From assembly GCF_001436735.1 (NCBI RefSeq), contig NZ_AYZE01000017.1:79931-143930 (forward strand): DNA of 64,000 bases, read 5' to 3'. This document shows positions 38,805 to 47,706 of this stretch, one piece after another. Both the position numbers and the translations under genes were made by a program. Source of the stretch: Liquorilactobacillus cacaonum DSM 21116. GTDB lineage: Bacteria > Bacillota > Bacilli > Lactobacillales > Lactobacillaceae. Below the pieces are notes generated by a model, which was given only the letters and a program-made list of their open reading frames with translations, ran no database searches and was not told the origin of the DNA. Every line of letters starts with the position of its first letter. The first letter of the stretch is position 1.

Positions 38805-39692
38805 ATGTTAAAAGTTGAAGGACTTGAGAAAAATTTTGGAAACAAAAAAGTGTTGAAGGGACTCAGTTTTCGTGCAAACTCTCATGAAATAACAGGATTA
38901 ATTGGAAAAAATGGAGCAGGGAAAACAACGATTTTTCATAGTATTCTTAAATTTATAAATTTTGATGGGAAAATTTTATTTAATGGTGAACCTATTACAA
39001 AGGATGTTTATCGAGAAATCGGATATCTACCGGAAGAACGAAGCTTGATGCCTAAGTTGACAGTTTTTCAACAAGTTAGATTTTTAGCTAGTTTAAAGGG
39101 GATGTCAGTTAGAGAAATACGTAAAGAATTATTGATATGGATGGATAAATTGGAAGTTAAAGGTTCACCAGATGATAAAATAAAAAGTTTGTCTAAGGGA
39201 AATCAACAAAAAATCCAGCTCATATGTACATTAATACATAGACCTAAATTGATTATTTTGGATGAACCGTTTAGTGGACTTGATCCGGTCAATACAGATT
39301 TATTGAAGGAAATTATACTCGATGAGCGAAGACGTGGGGCAACGATTGTATTCTCTGATCATGATATGACTAATGTTGAAGAGTTGTGCGACAAGCTTAT
39401 TATGATTAGTAATGGTGAGATTGTTTTGAATGGTGAGATTCAGGAAATTAGGTTGAGCTTTGGAAGTACAAAAATATTCGTACAAACAAATTTAAGTATG
39501 GAACAATTACAAAGCATAGACCATGTAACGAGTGTTAAAAAGACTAAGTATGGTACTTATCAACTCGATATCGAAGATGAAAAATATGGTGAAGAAATTT
39601 TCAACATAATTACAGGTGGAAAATATGTAAAGACATTTGATCAACAACCGCCAACTTTAAATGAAATTTTTAAAATGGAGGCAAGAAGATAA
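38805..39692 (+). CDS. ABC transporter ATP-binding protein (NatA-like)
   Basis: ATPase of an ABC-2 exporter. 295 residues. Walker A GKNGAGKT, signature LSKGNQQKI (the NatA-type variant of LSGGQ), Walker B LIILDEPFSGLDP and switch HDM are present. The C-terminal ~75 residues form the extra domain of NatA-type subunits. AGGGGGG precedes ATG 38805. It is followed without gap by the permease gene at 39694. Sodium or drug export has been proposed for relatives; the substrate here is unknown. Confidence 0.9.
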   Translation: MLKVEGLEKNFGNKKVLKGLSFRANSHEITGLIGKNGAGKTTIFHSILKFINFDGKILFNGEPITKDVYREIGYLPEERSLMPKLTVFQQVRFLASLKGMSVREIRKELLIWMDKLEVKGSPDDKIKSLSKGNQQKIQLICTLIHRPKLIILDEPFSGLDPVNTDLLKEIILDERRRGATIVFSDHDMTNVEELCDKLIMISNGEIVLNGEIQEIRLSFGSTKIFVQTNLSMEQLQSIDHVTSVKKTKYGTYQLDIEDEKYGEEIFNIITGGKYVKTFDQQPPTLNEIFKMEARR

Positions 39693-39693
39693 G

Positions 39694-40914
39694 ATGAAGC
39701 AAATAATATTGGTGCTGATGGAAACATATAGAAGACAGGTCAAGAGCTGGAGTTTTATTTTGCTTGTTTTATCTCCATTTATTTTTATTTTTGTATCTTT
39801 GGGGTTTGGTTATGCTAGTAGTAGACTGGGGGATAATACCTCTGACAGGGTTGCTATAGTTTCATCAAATAGAAAAATTGCAAGTCAGTTTAGATATGAT
39901 AAGAAAAAAACAACATTGGTTTATCAAACAAAAAAAGATGCACGAAAAGCCTTAGATAAAGAAAAAATTGCAGGATATTTGGTTTTAGAAAAAAGAAATG
40001 GTCAATTTATTGCAAAATATGTTGGTGAAGAAAAGATGGACAGTGAACAATTAAAAGAATTTGGTCAACTTCTTCAACAAAAGCAACAGGAATTGAATAT
40101 ACAAACTGCCAAAATTACTTCACAACAGTTAAAATCATTTTCAAAACAACCTATTTTGAAACAAAAAATAATAGCAAAAGGGGCTTCTGATGCGACAATC
40201 AAAACGATTTCTTTTGTGTTTATAATTTTTTTGATGTACTTCATTCTAATAATCTATACATCTGCAATTGCTCAAGATATAGCTTCAGAAAAGGGTACTA
40301 AAATTATGGAGATGATTTTTTCAAGTATGCCGGCCAAAAGCTATTTTTACGGTAAAATTTTGGGAACTTTTGCCGTAATTGCGACCCATTTATTGATTTA
40401 CACGTTGGGTGGAGGTTTGTGCTACTTTATTATGCCAAAATTGAAAATATCGCAGGGAATTTTTTCCGAATATCAAGATACAATTAATAAAATTATTACT
40501 AATTTAGTTTCTATCAATTTACTTTATGTATTACTTGGAGTTATTTTATTTACGATTTTGGCTGCATTATGCGGTGCACTTGTTGTTCGACCTGAAGATG
40601 TTTCAAAGGCAATTCAACCAGTGATGTACATTGTAATGCTTGGCTTTTTTGGAGCATTAACATTAGGTCAAGATTCCAATAACTTAATTGTAAAATGGGC
40701 ATCGTTTATTCCTTTTTTGTCTTCTTTTTTTATGCCGATTAGGTTAATCTACGGGAATGTAAGTATATTCCAACTATTGCTATCTTTAGGGTTATTGGTT
40801 CTTTCTGCTTTCTTCTTAGCAAGGTATGTGGGTAGTTTATATGCGAGCTTGATTCTTCAGACTGATGATATTGGAATTATAAAAAGTTTTAAACGGGCAA
40901 GTAAGATGAAGTAA
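39694..40914 (+). CDS. ABC-2 type permease (NatB-like)
   Basis: Permease of about 406 residues. One N-terminal helix (about 16-40) is followed by a large extracytoplasmic domain (about 41-170) rich in Lys and Gln, then five or six C-terminal helices; this is the NatB/YhaP layout. ATG 39694 is chosen because GGAGG lies upstream within the end of the ATPase gene and the preceding frame is only a 12-residue extension. It ends before the terminator at 40971-41016. The pair forms its own unit. Confidence 0.88.
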   Translation: MKQIILVLMETYRRQVKSWSFILLVLSPFIFIFVSLGFGYASSRLGDNTSDRVAIVSSNRKIASQFRYDKKKTTLVYQTKKDARKALDKEKIAGYLVLEKRNGQFIAKYVGEEKMDSEQLKEFGQLLQQKQQELNIQTAKITSQQLKSFSKQPILKQKIIAKGASDATIKTISFVFIIFLMYFILIIYTSAIAQDIASEKGTKIMEMIFSSMPAKSYFYGKILGTFAVIATHLLIYTLGGGLCYFIMPKLKISQGIFSEYQDTINKIITNLVSINLLYVLLGVILFTILAALCGALVVRPEDVSKAIQPVMYIVMLGFFGALTLGQDSNNLIVKWASFIPFLSSFFMPIRLIYGNVSIFQLLLSLGLLVLSAFFLARYVGSLYASLILQTDDIGIIKSFKRASKMK

Positions 40915-40970
40915 AATAATTAATTATGATATAAGATAGCAAATACTTGAAAACTTCAATAATGAATGGG

Positions 40971-41016
40971 AACACCTTGCAAACAGGCTGAAAAGGTCAC
41001 TTGTAAGGTGTTTTTT
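40971..41016 (+). terminator. Terminator after NatAB-like pair
   Basis: Twelve-base stem with one G-U pair, AACACCTTGCAA with TTGTAAGGTGTT, followed by six T's. Confidence 0.8.
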
Positions 41017-41038
41017 ATAGAAAAAAGATAGCAAAAAT

Positions 41039-41067
41039 TTGACGCAGACATTTCTCAGTGATATAGT
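41039..41067 (+). promoter_or_regulatory. Promoter of the BceAB-GntR operon
   Basis: TTGACG (41039-41044) and TATAGT (41062-41067) are separated by 17 bases. An inverted repeat starts at the -10 box. Confidence 0.75.
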
Positions 41068-41095
41068 TAGTTACATGAGTGATTAACCAACTAAC
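41066..41095. promoter_or_regulatory. Operator-like inverted repeat at the BceAB-GntR promoter
   Basis: GTTAGTT (41066-41072) and AACTAAC (41089-41095), 16 bases apart, overlapping the -10 box and the start region. A probable site for the GntR-type regulator encoded downstream in the same operon. Confidence 0.6.
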
Positions 41096-41119
41096 AAATT
41101 AACGTGTGGAGGATAAAAA

Positions 41120-41878
41120 ATGAAAGAAACAGTTATTGAAGTAAAAAATCTTAAAAAAATTTATGGCAAAAAAAGTGAACGTCAGTATGAAGCTTTGAAA
41201 TCAGTTAGCTTTGATGTTATGAATGGTGAATTTGTTGGCATCATGGGTGCTTCAGGTTCTGGAAAAACAACATTATTAAATATGTTAGCAACATTTGATA
41301 AGCCAACAAGTGGCTCTGTTAAGATTCAAAATGAAGAAGTCGCAAAATTAAAAGGCAATTCTTTGGCAGATTTTAGAGCAAGTAAAATTGGATTTATTTT
41401 TCAAGACTTTAATCTACTTGAAAATCTTACTGCAGCAGAAAATATAGCCTTACCACTTTCTTTACAAGGGGTTTCTGCAAAAAAAATTGATTCAATTATA
41501 GTAAAGGTTGCTAGTGAAATTGGAATTTTTGATTTATTGAAGAAATACCCAGGAGAACTTTCAGGAGGACAAAAGCAAAGAGTAGCATGTGCTAGAGCGC
41601 TAGTACATAAACCAGCTATTTTGTTTGGTGATGAACCAACTGGGGCACTTGATTCGAAATCAGCACGTGAATTATTGGAATTAATGACAGAAGTTAATGA
41701 AAAAATGGGGACATCAATTTTGATGGTTACGCATGATGCCTTTTCAGCTAGTTTTTGTAAACGAATCATTTTCATTAAAGATGGAAAAATTGAACGAGAA
41801 CTTGTGAAATCTGAAAGCCAAAGTCGAAGTAACTTCTATCAAGAAGTTTTAGATCTTTTAGGAACATTTGAACAATAA
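41120..41878 (+). CDS. ABC transporter ATP-binding protein (BceA-like)
   Basis: ATPase of the MacB/BceA class used with FtsX-type permeases. 252 residues. Walker A GASGSGKT at 43-50, Q-loop in GFIFQDFNLL, signature LSGGQKQRV and Walker B ILFGDEPTGALD. GGAGG precedes ATG 41120. Together with the 598-residue permease it resembles bacitracin/cationic peptide detoxification modules, but no BceRS-type two-component genes are adjacent; a GntR gene takes that place. Confidence 0.92.
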   Translation: MKETVIEVKNLKKIYGKKSERQYEALKSVSFDVMNGEFVGIMGASGSGKTTLLNMLATFDKPTSGSVKIQNEEVAKLKGNSLADFRASKIGFIFQDFNLLENLTAAENIALPLSLQGVSAKKIDSIIVKVASEIGIFDLLKKYPGELSGGQKQRVACARALVHKPAILFGDEPTGALDSKSARELLELMTEVNEKMGTSILMVTHDAFSASFCKRIIFIKDGKIERELVKSESQSRSNFYQEVLDLLGTFEQ

Positions 41879-41894
41879 AGGAGAGAAATTATTC

Positions 41895-43691
41895 ATGTTA
41901 CAGAAATTGGCACTTAATGGGGTAAGAAATCGCTGGAAAGATTATTTAGTACTCTTTTCAGGATTAGTGATCTCAAGTTCAATTTTTTATTTATTTGAGA
42001 CACTTTCTACAAATGGAAAATACTTGAAAGCAAACGGTTCAGTTGTTAGTGCGATTGGTTATGTATTTACCTTCGGATCAATATTGTTAATGTTAATCAC
42101 ATTTGTTTATATTAATTATGCTAATAACTTTCTATTGAGTATGCGTCAACGAGATTATGGACTTTTTATGATGTTAGGAGCACGTAAGAAAAAAATTGGG
42201 CAATTAATTTGGCTTGAAACAATGATAATTGGATTCATGTCAACAATTATGGGAATTATTGTTGGAATTATTTTAAGTACTGGGATGCAAAATATTGTTA
42301 TTAAAGCACTGGGATTGACTGCTAAATTTTATGAGCCAATTTGGTGGAAAGCAATTTTGTGGACATTAGTTTTATATCTAGGATTGTTTTTCTTAGCTGC
42401 AATATATAATGCATTTTTAATGACAAGAAAACCTGCTCTTAAGTTATTGAAAAGTCAACAAAAGATAGCTAGAAAGCAGTTATCAATGCCGCTTCAAATA
42501 TTACAAGCACTACTAGGATTAGTCTTACTCAGTGTAGGTTACTGGGTGATAATGAATCCCATGAAATATGGCGTAAAAACAATTCCAATCAGTTTATTCA
42601 CTATAGCATTTGGAACCTTCTTTGTTTTCAATTCGATTGTTACTGTTGGAATTAGCTTTTTACGGAAAACATCCTTGGCAAAAAGGAAACTAAATGGCTT
42701 TACATTGGGACAATTGGAATTTAGAATACATGATTACACTAAAATATTAACTGGGGTTACAATGCTGTTGGCACTAGCGTTGGGTGCCATTACAACAGGA
42801 ATTGGGTTTAACAATATCACAGAAAAAACTGCTGATTCGCAAAGTGCCTATACTTTTGCACTGTTTCAGCCCACAACCAAGCAAAAAGCATTGATGAAGC
42901 AATTAAAAATTGAAAAAAAGGCTAAATATGCATATAAAGTTGTTGGAAACATAGTCTACTTTGATGAGACACAGTTTGCTAGTCAACCGTTTGAAACCGT
43001 TAAATTTAATAGTAAAGATTTTACGTCTTCTTATACGAAGCTGAGTGTTAAACAGTTGAAACAAAATATATATGATTTGCAAGAATTTACTACAAGTACT
43101 CAACCAAATGCTAAAGTTTTAATTATAGACTCCAAAGCATTTCAAAAAGTCCAAAGTACAACACAATCAGCACTTTTTTTTAGGGCAAAAGATACGTACA
43201 GTGCACAGGGTGTTTTTTCACAAATATCTAGAATTGAATTTGCCAAAAGTAAGGAAAAGGATCATGCAAAAGCAATCCAAGGAAATTATGATGCAAAGAT
43301 TTATATTGTGAAGCCTTTGTATGCTGGACTTGAGTTTATGGGTATTTTTCTTGGAATTGGGTTTTTAGCAATGTTGGCAAGTTGTTTGATGTTTAAGATA
43401 CTTTCGGGTGCATTTGCAGATGTCAAAAGGTATGAAATGCTTGAAAAATTAGGGGTGCGCAAAACGCTGTTACGAGGTGCGATTGCCAAAGAAATTGCAA
43501 TACTATTTATTTTACCAGCAATTTTAGGTGTGGCACATGTCTTAGTTGGTTTGAATTTATTTAAAGGAATGTTAATCAATCCTTATTATGGAATTTGGGT
43601 ACCATTTTCAATCTTTGCTGTGTTATATCTAGGATATTATTTGTTAGTTTTCCTTATGTATCAAAGAATTGTTTTAAAAAGAAAAGGTTGA
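41895..43691 (+). CDS. ABC transporter permease, FtsX/BceB-like
   Basis: Permease of about 598 residues with ten predicted helices: four-helix N-terminal block (LALNGVRNRWKDYLVLFSG start typical of BceB), further helices to about 310, one large extracytoplasmic domain (about 315-480) and three C-terminal helices. ATG 41895 follows AGGAGAG. BceB-type proteins sense and clear lantibiotics or bacitracin-like drugs from lipid II cycle targets. Which compound is handled here is not visible; the extracellular domain has no recognised subtype. Confidence 0.88.
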   Translation: MLQKLALNGVRNRWKDYLVLFSGLVISSSIFYLFETLSTNGKYLKANGSVVSAIGYVFTFGSILLMLITFVYINYANNFLLSMRQRDYGLFMMLGARKKKIGQLIWLETMIIGFMSTIMGIIVGIILSTGMQNIVIKALGLTAKFYEPIWWKAILWTLVLYLGLFFLAAIYNAFLMTRKPALKLLKSQQKIARKQLSMPLQILQALLGLVLLSVGYWVIMNPMKYGVKTIPISLFTIAFGTFFVFNSIVTVGISFLRKTSLAKRKLNGFTLGQLEFRIHDYTKILTGVTMLLALALGAITTGIGFNNITEKTADSQSAYTFALFQPTTKQKALMKQLKIEKKAKYAYKVVGNIVYFDETQFASQPFETVKFNSKDFTSSYTKLSVKQLKQNIYDLQEFTTSTQPNAKVLIIDSKAFQKVQSTTQSALFFRAKDTYSAQGVFSQISRIEFAKSKEKDHAKAIQGNYDAKIYIVKPLYAGLEFMGIFLGIGFLAMLASCLMFKILSGAFADVKRYEMLEKLGVRKTLLRGAIAKEIAILFILPAILGVAHVLVGLNLFKGMLINPYYGIWVPFSIFAVLYLGYYLLVFLMYQRIVLKRKG

Positions 43692-43752
43692 CAATAAATG
43701 ACGATTGCTTGTATTCTTGGTTTTGCGTTTTATGGACAATGAGGTGAAAAAG

Positions 43753-44115
43753 ATGCATTTTAATTTTAACAGTGCAGAACCAATTTATTTACAGGTTGCT
43801 AGCCAGATAGAAGAAGCGATTTTTACAAAAAATTATTCAGAAAAAGAACAAATTCCGTCTACAACAGAAATTTCAAGAGATTTTCACATTAACCCTGCGA
43901 CTGTTTTAAAGGGGATTAATTTGCTTGTAACAAGTGGACTAATTGAAAAAAAACGTGGAATTGGGATGTTTGTTGCGCAAGGTGCATATGAAAAAGTTGT
44001 GATAAAAAGACGTGAATTATTTTTTGAAGATAAAATAGTTCAAGTTGTTGCCGAGGCCAAAAGATTACAGATATCAGAAGACGAGTTGATAGACTTAATC
44101 AAACGGGGGTTTTGA
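43753..44115 (+). CDS. GntR-family regulator, YtrA subfamily
   Basis: 120 residues, the short YtrA type with a GntR winged helix (about 8-75, EPIYLQVASQIEEAIF and IPSTTEISRDFHINPATVLKGINLLVTSGLIEKKRGIGMFV) and only a small C-terminal dimerisation part. ATG 43753 follows AGGTGAAAA. Such regulators normally repress the ABC transporter operon in which they lie. It overlaps or abuts the following ATPase gene. An inverted repeat suitable for it overlaps the operon promoter at 41066-41095. Confidence 0.88.
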   Translation: MHFNFNSAEPIYLQVASQIEEAIFTKNYSEKEQIPSTTEISRDFHINPATVLKGINLLVTSGLIEKKRGIGMFVAQGAYEKVVIKRRELFFEDKIVQVVAEAKRLQISEDELIDLIKRGF

Positions 44116-44120
44116 TAGTT

Positions 44121-44996
44121 ATGGGAATTGAAGTTAGAAATATAAAAAAGGTTTTTAACAAGAAAACGGTTTTGCGAGATATTAATTTTGAGCTGGAAGC
44201 AGGTAAAATATATGGATTACTAGGGCGCAATGGTGCTGGTAAAAGTACATTGTTAAGTATCATTGCTAACCGGATTTTTTCTGATTCTGGTGAGGTACTT
44301 TTGGATGGAGAGAGTGTATTTGAAAATGATAATGCACTAGGAAATATGTATTTAATGAGTGAGCGCAACTTATATCCGGAAGGAATGAAGATTGAGGCTA
44401 TTTTTAAGAATACTGAATTACTTTATGGTGCATTTGATTTGGGGTATGCGCAGGAATTGGCAGATAAATTTGGATTGGATACATCTCAAAAGTTTGGTAA
44501 GCTTTCAACGGGATATCGAAGTATATTCAAATTAATTATTGCACTTGCAGTTCCAGCAAAGTATATATTTTTAGATGAGCCTATTCTGGGACTTGATGCA
44601 AATCATCGGGAACTATTCTACCGGGAGCTAGTTGACAACTATGTTAAAACACAAAAAACCTTTTTAATTTCAACGCATTTGATTGAAGAAATCACAAATA
44701 TTCTTGAACATGTTTTCATTATTGATCAAGGTGAAATCGTGGTTGATGGGGATGTTGAAGCTATTTTGGATAAGGCATACCTGATTGCTGGGCCTAAAGA
44801 AGATGTTGATAATTATTGTCAAGGGCTAAATATCATAGGGCAAGAAAATCTAGGTAGTATTCATGGTAATTACATCTACGGGAGTCTTGATGATAAACGT
44901 ATTTTACCGGATACAGTCTCTATCGAGAGAATGGACTTACAAAAGCTTTTTGTAAATCTCACTAATATCAGTGTTAAGGGGGGAGCTAGTAAATGA
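44121..44996 (+). CDS. ABC transporter ATP-binding protein (YtrB-like)
   Basis: About 291 residues. Walker A GRNGAGKS in YGLLGRNGAGKSTLL; Walker B YIFLDEPILGLDA; switch STHLIEE. The signature motif reads LSTGYRSIFK in place of LSGGQ, as in YtrB-like and other GntR-linked ATPases. ATG 44121 is chosen because the longer frame would start inside the gntR stop; the ribosome site is a G-run. Partner of the next permease gene. GntR-ABC modules of this type respond to cell wall antibiotics in B. subtilis; here this is inference. Confidence 0.88.
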   Translation: MGIEVRNIKKVFNKKTVLRDINFELEAGKIYGLLGRNGAGKSTLLSIIANRIFSDSGEVLLDGESVFENDNALGNMYLMSERNLYPEGMKIEAIFKNTELLYGAFDLGYAQELADKFGLDTSQKFGKLSTGYRSIFKLIIALAVPAKYIFLDEPILGLDANHRELFYRELVDNYVKTQKTFLISTHLIEEITNILEHVFIIDQGEIVVDGDVEAILDKAYLIAGPKEDVDNYCQGLNIIGQENLGSIHGNYIYGSLDDKRILPDTVSIERMDLQKLFVNLTNISVKGGASK

Positions 44997-45781
44997 TGAC
45001 AACAAAAGAGGTTAGTGTAACTACTTATATTTTTAAGCATATATTAAAACAACTTGGAGTCGTAATTTTTTGGATGGCATTTTCTTTTATATTTTTTCCA
45101 TGGATGTTTAACGGCTTTGATATTTCTAAATTTTCGTTGAAAAGTTCGTTTAAAGATATTTATGTCGGCTCAATTTTAGCATTTATTATTCCTTGTTTAG
45201 CACTCTTTCCATATAATGATTTTAAGTTATTGATTCAAAACGGGATTTCAAGGAGAACTTACTGGAAGGCTCGATTATTTTCTTTTTTGGGGTTGAGTTT
45301 ACTTGGACAGTTGTTAGGAATAATAATTTCACTGTTAAACCCTTATACAAACCATACATGGGAAAATGGCTCAATGTACATGCTGCTCTATGGTAAATAC
45401 TTTACTAGTTCGACTACAAATTCCTTTTTAGGGCTATGCTTTGTACTTATTTCAACGTCAGTAGTAACAATTATTGCAACTTTTGTAGGAAGTTTTTTCA
45501 GCCTTTTTAGTAAAAAAACTAAAGTTTATACGTTTATTGGCTTTTTTGTAGTAGGAATTGTTTTTATTAATTGGATTGCTATTGCTACACAAAATCAAAG
45601 TGCACATGTAATTATGAAAAATATGGGCCAGATGATGACATTTATTTTTGGAATCACCCCTGGGAATGCAGATGGAAAATGGAACCCTACAATGCCATTT
45701 GTTACAGCGATAATAACCGGGATAATTGCAACGTTTGGCAGTTATAAAGTTACTCAAAAATTCAAAATTAAGAATGAATAG
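44993..45781 (+). CDS. ABC-2 type membrane protein (permease of the GntR-linked exporter)
   Basis: 262 residues with six hydrophobic helices and short loops (for example VVIFWMAFSFIFFPWMF, FIIPCLALFPYNDF, GLSLLGQLLGIIISLL, FVVGIVFINWIAIA). No domain signature beyond the ABC-2-like topology. The start overlaps the end of the ATPase gene by four bases after a GGGGGGAG site, so the two are coupled. It is the last gene of the operon that begins at 41120, as no terminator is seen between them. Confidence 0.82.
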   Translation: MMTTKEVSVTTYIFKHILKQLGVVIFWMAFSFIFFPWMFNGFDISKFSLKSSFKDIYVGSILAFIIPCLALFPYNDFKLLIQNGISRRTYWKARLFSFLGLSLLGQLLGIIISLLNPYTNHTWENGSMYMLLYGKYFTSSTTNSFLGLCFVLISTSVVTIIATFVGSFFSLFSKKTKVYTFIGFFVVGIVFINWIAIATQNQSAHVIMKNMGQMMTFIFGITPGNADGKWNPTMPFVTAIITGIIATFGSYKVTQKFKIKNE

Positions 45782-45859
45782 CAATTAACAATTATCTATT
45801 ATTTTGAGTTATACTGATATTGAAAGAATTAGTAGCTTAAAAGGTAGGTGTGTAATATA

Positions 45860-46735
45860 GTGATTGAGCCAGGACAATTATACAGACGAACAAAGGGTAA
45901 AAGAAATTCGAATGAACCCGGGAGAAGTATTAGTAGATATTTGGCTTTTTTTCTCGGAATTGCAATAATTATGACTTTTGGATCGTACGGTTTAAAGAAT
46001 ACAATATTAAATTCAAAAATAGCAGTTGCTCAGGTTACTAGACCTGTCTATGTAAAGCAAGCCACAAGTACACTAAATAGTGTTGTGGCTGCTTTGGCGT
46101 CTCAAAACAATATACCAACTTCTTTGACATCGGGGTTGGTGACTGAAAAACAAGTAAAAAAAGATTTAGCAGTTGTGACACGAAATATTTATGCAGGGAA
46201 AAAGCAACTAATAAAGGGCTCTTTAATTAAAAAACAAATTGGTGAAAATTTGGAGAAAAAAGCATCAAATTTAGGTATTTCAACTGAGAATGTAATATAT
46301 CAGTCTATACAAAATACTTTTTTAAGTACCATGAGTTCGTATATTACTTCTAAAATATCAGCAACTCCTGCTGGTAAATTATCTAAGGTGATAAAAAATG
46401 TTAAGAAAGTAAATAATTTGATTTTTGTTATTGGGATTACTTTGTTGATAATTCTTTCGCTATTTTTGATAGTTCATGATCGAAATATTTTTAGAGTAAT
46501 ACATTATTGGGGGATTTCTGCAATATGGAGTGGTCTGATATTGGCGGGGCTTACTTTTTTAATTAGTAATTCAGAAATTCCAGATAAGATTGCAAATATG
46601 GCTGATGAAGCAAGTGGATTAATCGGGAGCCTATTACAAATTACATTTAGTCAGCTTCAAAATTATGGCTTATGGATAGTTGTAACTGGAATAATACTAG
46701 TTATTTTAGGGTTATTCAAAAAAAGATTGAGATAG
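45860..46735 (+). CDS. Unrecognised membrane protein with large extracytoplasmic domain
   Basis: I do not recognise this family. About 291 residues. A basic N-terminus (RRTKGKRNSNEPGRS) precedes a helix at about 28-48, an extracytoplasmic stretch of about 150 residues rich in Ser, Thr, Lys and Val, then three helices (about 190-210, 222-245, 272-285) and a KKRLR end. GTG 45860 is preferred since AAGGTAGGTG lies upstream; GTG 45848 overlaps that site. The layout resembles ABC-2-like accessory membrane proteins but no ATPase partner follows. It lies nine bases upstream of an rluA-type gene, probably cotranscribed. Confidence 0.7.
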   Translation: MIEPGQLYRRTKGKRNSNEPGRSISRYLAFFLGIAIIMTFGSYGLKNTILNSKIAVAQVTRPVYVKQATSTLNSVVAALASQNNIPTSLTSGLVTEKQVKKDLAVVTRNIYAGKKQLIKGSLIKKQIGENLEKKASNLGISTENVIYQSIQNTFLSTMSSYITSKISATPAGKLSKVIKNVKKVNNLIFVIGITLLIILSLFLIVHDRNIFRVIHYWGISAIWSGLILAGLTFLISNSEIPDKIANMADEASGLIGSLLQITFSQLQNYGLWIVVTGIILVILGLFKKRLR

Positions 46736-46744
46736 GATTTAAAA

Positions 46745-47611
46745 ATGAAATTTACTTGGATAAATGAAAAAAATGAACAAACAGTAAAAAAAGTATTGTT
46801 GGAAAAAGGGATAAGTCAACGACTTTTAAGCCAAGTAAGACGTGGTGAAGGAAGTGTTTTAGTCGACGGGATAAGTTGCAAATTATCCCAAAAAGTATTA
46901 ACAAAACAACAAGTTTCGCTAATACTTCCGCAAGAAAATAATGAATCTGTAGTAGCTGCCAAAGGTGAATTAGATGTTTTGTATGAAGATCAAAATTGGC
47001 TAGTTATTAATAAACCAGCAGGAATGACAACAGTTCCTGGCCCTAGTAATCGCGAGACAACCCTTGTTAACTATGTTAAAGGGTATTTGATTGCAAAAAA
47101 AGAAGAAAATACTGTGCCGCATATTATTACAAGATTAGACCGGTTTACAAGTGGAATTGTGTTAATTGCAAAAAATAAAATAGCTCAAGCAATGATTGAT
47201 AAAGTTGAACCTAGTAATTTTGAAAAGAAGTACTTAGCAATTGTGGAAGGAAAAATAAAAAAAACACATGATATTATTGATGCTCCAATTGGTAGGGTAG
47301 GCTCTAATATTAATAGGCAAGTTATGCCTGATGGACAAAGAGCAATTACTGAATATTGGTTAGAGACTCAAAGTGATAATTATGCAGCAATAAAAGTAAA
47401 ATTGCATACGGGTAGAACTCATCAAATTAGAGTGCATTTTAGTTCAATTGGTCATCCACTTTTGGGTGATGAGCTATACGGTGGAGATGTAACGGATTTA
47501 AAAAGGCAAGCATTACACGCAAGTGAGCTTTGTTTTGTAGATCCTTTTACAAACCAAAAAATTAAAATATACAGCGCCCTTCCACAAGATATGAGTGTTT
47601 TTTTACAGTAG
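46745..47611 (+). CDS. RluA-family pseudouridine synthase
   Basis: Isomerises uridine to pseudouridine in rRNA or tRNA. 288 residues. An N-terminal S4-like part (about 15-70, GISQRLLSQVRRGEGSVLVDG) precedes the catalytic domain; the active Asp lies in HIITRLDRFTSGIVLIAKN, and the C-terminal HTGRTHQIRVHFSSIGHPLLGDELYGG motif is intact. The protein falls in the RluD/YlyB-like group; the target position cannot be decided. Start ATG 46745 follows the membrane protein gene after nine bases. Confidence 0.93.
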   Translation: MKFTWINEKNEQTVKKVLLEKGISQRLLSQVRRGEGSVLVDGISCKLSQKVLTKQQVSLILPQENNESVVAAKGELDVLYEDQNWLVINKPAGMTTVPGPSNRETTLVNYVKGYLIAKKEENTVPHIITRLDRFTSGIVLIAKNKIAQAMIDKVEPSNFEKKYLAIVEGKIKKTHDIIDAPIGRVGSNINRQVMPDGQRAITEYWLETQSDNYAAIKVKLHTGRTHQIRVHFSSIGHPLLGDELYGGDVTDLKRQALHASELCFVDPFTNQKIKIYSALPQDMSVFLQ

Positions 47612-47645
47612 TAAGATTTATTTTGGCAGAGAAAGATTTTTTTGT

Positions 47646-47651
47646 TATAAT
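47646..47651 (+). promoter_or_regulatory. Putative -10 box for the DtxR-type gene
   Basis: Consensus TATAAT preceded by TTTTTTG, about 55 bases upstream of TTG 47707. Confidence 0.45.
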
Positions 47652-47706
47652 GAATTTTGAATGCATTTAATAATATTTATAAGGGTGAAAAAAGGAGTGA
47701 AACTGT

